From: Bog-756 sp963813525 | GTDB taxonomy: Bacteria > Actinomycetota > Acidimicrobiia > Acidimicrobiales > RAAP-2 | Length of the DNA: 64,000 nucleotides | Direction: 5' to 3' | Assembly (NCBI GenBank): GCA_963813525.1 | Contig: CAWEZI010000005.1 | Coordinates: 3,162,001-3,226,000 of the forward strand | Shown: one piece after another, positions 60,819-64,000 of the stretch | How the letters are laid out: every line of letters starts with the position of its first letter | How positions within the stretch are numbered: the first letter of the stretch is position 1 | Position numbers and translations under genes: made by a program | Notes under the pieces: generated by a model | Database searches by the model: none | Told to the model about the DNA's origin: nothing | Seen by the model: only the letters and a program-made list of their open reading frames with translations

Positions 60819-63215
60819 ATGGGGTGGGGTTTAGGTGGCTCATCGGAAGGACAAGTAATAGAGACGTCCGCAACGGTAGAGGGAGATCTCGCCACAGCTC
60901 GGACGCACTCGCGCTGGTTCGACGTGCTCGGAATCGTCTGGGTCATTGTCGCCGCTTGTCTCGCGCTCGTCCCGGCGCGCATTCACGGGTCGTATTTCGG
61001 GACCTACGATTCTCTCTCGCAGTACGGGCTGACAGCACACCCCGGGTCCTTGCTTCACAACGCGGCGGTGCCGGACCAGGTCGACGAAGTCGTACCGTGG
61101 ATCACGCTGGCGTGGACTCAGGTTCACCATGGGCATCTACCCCTCTGGAACCCGTACGAGGCCCTTGGAATGCCTCTGGCCTTCAACTGGGGATCGGGTG
61201 CCTTCAGCCTCCCCGCGCTTGTCAGCTATATCACTCCCTTGCGATTCATCTACTGGGTCCAGATCCTGGTCTCTATGGTCGTCGGAGGAACCGGCGCATA
61301 TTTCTTCGGGCGGGTAATGCGGCTCCACCCCGTTGCCTGCGCCTTCGCCGGAACGACCTGGGTTTTGAGTGGTCCCTTCTTCGGTTACCTCGGTCTCCCC
61401 GACGCGTCGGTGATGTCGTGGGCGGGATGGCAATTCGCAGCCGTCGTGCTCATCCTTCGTGGCAGCCATCGATTTGCGTCGGTAGCTCTCCTGGCCGCGA
61501 CTCTCGCCTTTTCCATATTGGCCGGCAACCCGCAGATCGAGATAGTTATCTTTCTGGCACTGGCGGTCTTCGCTGCGGTGATTCTGGTCCTCCGTATTGT
61601 CCCCGTCGGGGCGGGCGGCCCAGGGGGCGGTGGGGCGATCCGGAAACCCGTCGTTGATCTGATCATTGCCTGCGTCGCCGGAGGGGCTCTCTCCGCGCCG
61701 CTAGCGCTCCCCGGTCTCCAGTTGGCGAACGCGTCGGTACGCAACGCCTCTCCCTACGCCAGCGCCAATCCGATCTCGCAAGTGATCGGAACTGTCTTCC
61801 AGAGCTTTTGGGGGCAACCGCTCGCTGGAAGCTTCATCAATCCACAGGGCTTCTACGTAGAACAATGGGTGTACGTCGGGGCCATCGCCGTTGCTCTCGC
61901 CGCTGTGGGCATCGCTGTCCGGTGGCGTCGGCCGGAAGTGGTGGGCCTGGCCGCCGCCACACTGGTGACTGTAGCTGCCAGTGTCCTCCAGCCCGTCGAC
62001 TCTCTTCTCAACCAACTTCCCTTGATCGGCCACTCATGGTGGTCACGAGCGCTGATTCCGCTTGCCTTCTGTCTGGCCATGCTCGGGGCCGTCGGACTGG
62101 ATACGGTGCTTCAACCGTCCGAGAGACGACGGGCAGCACGATGGGCGCTTGGTGCCTTCGGGACGATGGCCTTGGCGTTGGGACTGATCTGGCTCCTTGG
62201 CCGGGGGCACCTTCTGCCTTACGAGATGCGAGTCCGGAACCAAAGCTTCGTATGGCCGGTCGTATCCACCGCCGTAGGGCTCGCGGCATTCGCCGTGCTG
62301 GTAGTGACCGACCGCCGAACGAAGGACAAGGATTCGAATTGGAGGGGACTGAGGTGGCTTACGTTCGGCATCGTCGGGTCGCTTCTCATCTGCCAGACAG
62401 TGTTCCTGATCGTCGACGACGGGCCCATCCCGTCGTCATCGTCCACCCCATACCAACCGACGGCGGCGGTCATCAAACTCCAACGCGCTGCCGGCTCCTC
62501 GCTGATCGGACTCGGTATCAACACGAGTGGCTTCGGTGGATATGAACTTGGAATCGCGCCCGACGCAAATATCGACTTCGGTATTCACGAGTTCGCGGAA
62601 TACGACCCGATCACTCCCTTATCGTTTTTCACCGCTTGGCAACGCCAGAATCGGACATCGCCGGGGATTTCTGGGCTCTATGACTTCCTTCCGGGAATCC
62701 CGAGCGCCACTGTTGCCCGACGTTACGGCGTCTCCTATGTTCTCGAGCGCGCTGGCGTGGCGGGCCCACTGGGAAGTGTTTTCGTAGCGCACACCGGCAA
62801 TGAAAACCTGTTCCGCATCCCCGGCGCGGCTACCGCCACACTCGTTCCACCATCGACGTCGGGTGCGTGGCCTTCCATCGACGCATCGGGTAAACCGCTA
62901 CCGGTAGAACAGCCCACTCCCTCCGAGGTACGCATTGTCACCGACTCCCCGTCATCCCAGGTACTTCGCATACGAATAGCTTCATTTCCGGGATGGAAGG
63001 CAACCATTGATGGCCGGTCACTACCATTGGCGACGTACCTGTCCATGATGCTTCAGGCGCGTATACCCCCCGGTAAGCACGTGATCGAGTTGCGCTACTG
63101 GCCTACTTCGTTTACAGAAGGTCTTGTCATCGCCGGCTGCGCCCTTGTAGCGTTCGCGGTCGCTGCCTTGGTACTGTGGCGCCGTAAGGCTGGTGAAGGC
63201 GGGGGTTCGCCTTAG
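60819..63215 (+). CDS. YfhO family membrane protein, paralogue of the gene at 53456
   Basis: 798 residues with about 13 helices. DQVDEVVPWITLAWTQVHHGHLPLWNPYEALGMPLAFNWGS, ISGLYDFLPGIPSATVARRYG and LRIRIASFPGWKATIDGRSLPL match the gene at 53456 along its full length. It is a GT-C-type enzyme probably adding a side-chain sugar at the outer membrane face. ATG 60819 is preferred because TACTGT lies 9 nt upstream; an in-frame ATG at 60768 is the alternative. Confidence 0.88.
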   Translation: MGWGLGGSSEGQVIETSATVEGDLATARTHSRWFDVLGIVWVIVAACLALVPARIHGSYFGTYDSLSQYGLTAHPGSLLHNAAVPDQVDEVVPWITLAWTQVHHGHLPLWNPYEALGMPLAFNWGSGAFSLPALVSYITPLRFIYWVQILVSMVVGGTGAYFFGRVMRLHPVACAFAGTTWVLSGPFFGYLGLPDASVMSWAGWQFAAVVLILRGSHRFASVALLAATLAFSILAGNPQIEIVIFLALAVFAAVILVLRIVPVGAGGPGGGGAIRKPVVDLIIACVAGGALSAPLALPGLQLANASVRNASPYASANPISQVIGTVFQSFWGQPLAGSFINPQGFYVEQWVYVGAIAVALAAVGIAVRWRRPEVVGLAAATLVTVAASVLQPVDSLLNQLPLIGHSWWSRALIPLAFCLAMLGAVGLDTVLQPSERRRAARWALGAFGTMALALGLIWLLGRGHLLPYEMRVRNQSFVWPVVSTAVGLAAFAVLVVTDRRTKDKDSNWRGLRWLTFGIVGSLLICQTVFLIVDDGPIPSSSSTPYQPTAAVIKLQRAAGSSLIGLGINTSGFGGYELGIAPDANIDFGIHEFAEYDPITPLSFFTAWQRQNRTSPGISGLYDFLPGIPSATVARRYGVSYVLERAGVAGPLGSVFVAHTGNENLFRIPGAATATLVPPSTSGAWPSIDASGKPLPVEQPTPSEVRIVTDSPSSQVLRIRIASFPGWKATIDGRSLPLATYLSMMLQARIPPGKHVIELRYWPTSFTEGLVIAGCALVAFAVAALVLWRRKAGEGGGSP

Positions 63216-63408
63216 CGAGCGGGCCGATCGATCTGCGCTCCTGGCGATCAGGATCAACCATCAGTCTTGACACCGTCAGTGAAGTGATGCCCACGCTCTT
63301 GTTTTCGAACCGGACGGCGTCAGGTCCCGATGCGCTTCAAAGTGACCCCCCTCTACCTGAGCAGAGAGTTCTCTCCTCAGTCTCTTTCGGCCGGCCTTAG
63401 CTGACCCT

Positions 63409-63756
63409 TCAACTAGCGGTCTCACCACCCGACGCTGGCGGGGGATCTGAAAGCAGCTGGTCCGCCGATGTCGCCTCAGGAGCCGAAGCCTGGCCAGGAC
63501 TTGCCGCAGGATCAGCGGAGGGGTCAGAAGGCCGAGTGCGGGAGAACCGGTAGGCCAGATATCCGCCAGCACCCAGCGCGACGACGGCGATCAGCGCCGC
63601 AATGGCACCTCGCTTGTGATAATGCCCGCGCCTGTGGTGATGGTAACCGGGGATATAACTGGGTAGCGAATGGATCGGGACGACGAAATACTCGATGGCC
63701 ACGATTGCCGCAAGAATGCCGATGATTGCCAAAACGATGACCCAGATCCATTTCAT
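63409..63756 (-). CDS. small membrane protein with two helices, unknown
   Basis: 115 residues: MKWIWVIVLAIIGILAAIVAIEYFVV (helix 1), a His-rich loop GYHHHRRGHYHKRG, IAALIAVVALGAGGYLAYRF (helix 2), and a Pro/Ala/Ser tail. The His cluster could bind metal, or simply be a basic loop. ATG 63756 lies 8 nt after TACAGT, consistent with a leaderless mRNA. No family is recognised. Confidence 0.72.
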   Translation of the reverse strand: MKWIWVIVLAIIGILAAIVAIEYFVVPIHSLPSYIPGYHHHRRGHYHKRGAIAALIAVVALGAGGYLAYRFSRTRPSDPSADPAASPGQASAPEATSADQLLSDPPPASGGETAS

Positions 63757-64000
63757 AGGCCATGACTGTAGCGAAGACTTCCGCCGCCCGCTTGTCAAGG
63801 ATCTGCACCCGCTCTGGAATTGGAACCAACCAGACTCGTTAGCGCCGTTGGGTCGGTATGTGCAGCCGATGGCAAAATCCCAGAGTGTCCCTTCTCATCA
63901 CCGCAGATCTTCTGGGTCGGCGGTTCAGAAGGCGATAGATGCGCTTCGTCGAAGTCCTCGGTTTGGCTCGGACTCATGTGCTTCATTTGTTATCTGCCGG
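63757..64000. other. right-edge stretch without a confident gene
   Basis: It contains the -10 box of the gene at 63756. A plus-strand frame from ATG 63869 is open to the edge but shows no recognisable product. A 63-codon minus-strand frame (63795-63986) also lacks support. Confidence 0.4.
63765..63770 (-). promoter_or_regulatory. -10 element of the small membrane protein gene
   Basis: TACAGT followed by 8 nt and ATG 63756 on the minus strand. Confidence 0.5.

Noticed and set aside
63795..63986. A 63-codon minus-strand frame at the right edge
   Set aside because: No promoter or ribosome-binding site, mixed codon use and no motif.

Overview
The window looks like chromosomal DNA from a high-GC actinobacterium, most likely of the class Acidimicrobiia. 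This is an inference from several traits. There is a 27-codon bL37-type ribosomal peptide. There is an LLM-class (F420-type) oxidoreductase. Many genes begin 5-10 nt after a TANNNT -10 box, so they look leaderless. One exported protein carries GYWLVAADGG-type propeller repeats. No rRNA, tRNA, CRISPR array or insertion sequence was recognised.

Layout. Positions 1-16.5 kb hold housekeeping genes: metG-tatD, a Nudix hydrolase, msrA, an ABC exporter, DUF192-rsmI, bL37, a glycerophosphodiesterase, a polytopic membrane protein with a PfkB kinase, pepN, a GDT1-type transporter and an AhpD-like protein. Positions 16.5-22.7 kb hold methyltransferases, a 2OG-Fe(II) oxygenase, a sulfotransferase and a tight alpha/alpha-barrel/methyltransferase/GT4 operon. 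Positions 22.8-25.9 kb hold a probable magnesium module: an Nramp-related transporter whose site residues resemble the Mg2+-type branch, a membrane-free PRC/MgtE_N/CBS protein, and a leader with a proline-rich micro-ORF followed by an intrinsic terminator. Positions 25.9-32.1 kb hold a repeat-rich exported protein, an acyl-CoA dehydrogenase and three small secreted paralogues. Positions 32.3-40 kb hold a MarR/MFS operon, a NifU-type protein, an LLM/thiolase/FabH/nucleotidyltransferase operon and a desaturase. From 40 to 63.8 kb there is a surface-polysaccharide region: methyltransferases, GtrA, GT2, a flippase-like protein, large GT-C-like, YfhO and DUF2142 membrane proteins, and acyltransferases. 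Base composition falls visibly after about 52 kb.

Three divergent promoters share the arrangement ANNNTANNNT, in which -10 boxes on opposite strands overlap by the central TA. Five genes carry six frameshifts. In each case, removing or adding one base restores a family-length protein, so sequencing or assembly indels are at least as likely as real decay. One frameshift joins two separate genes into an apparent 855-residue ORF.

The most interesting candidate system is the leader at about 25,571-25,860 together with the sensor and transporter genes behind it.
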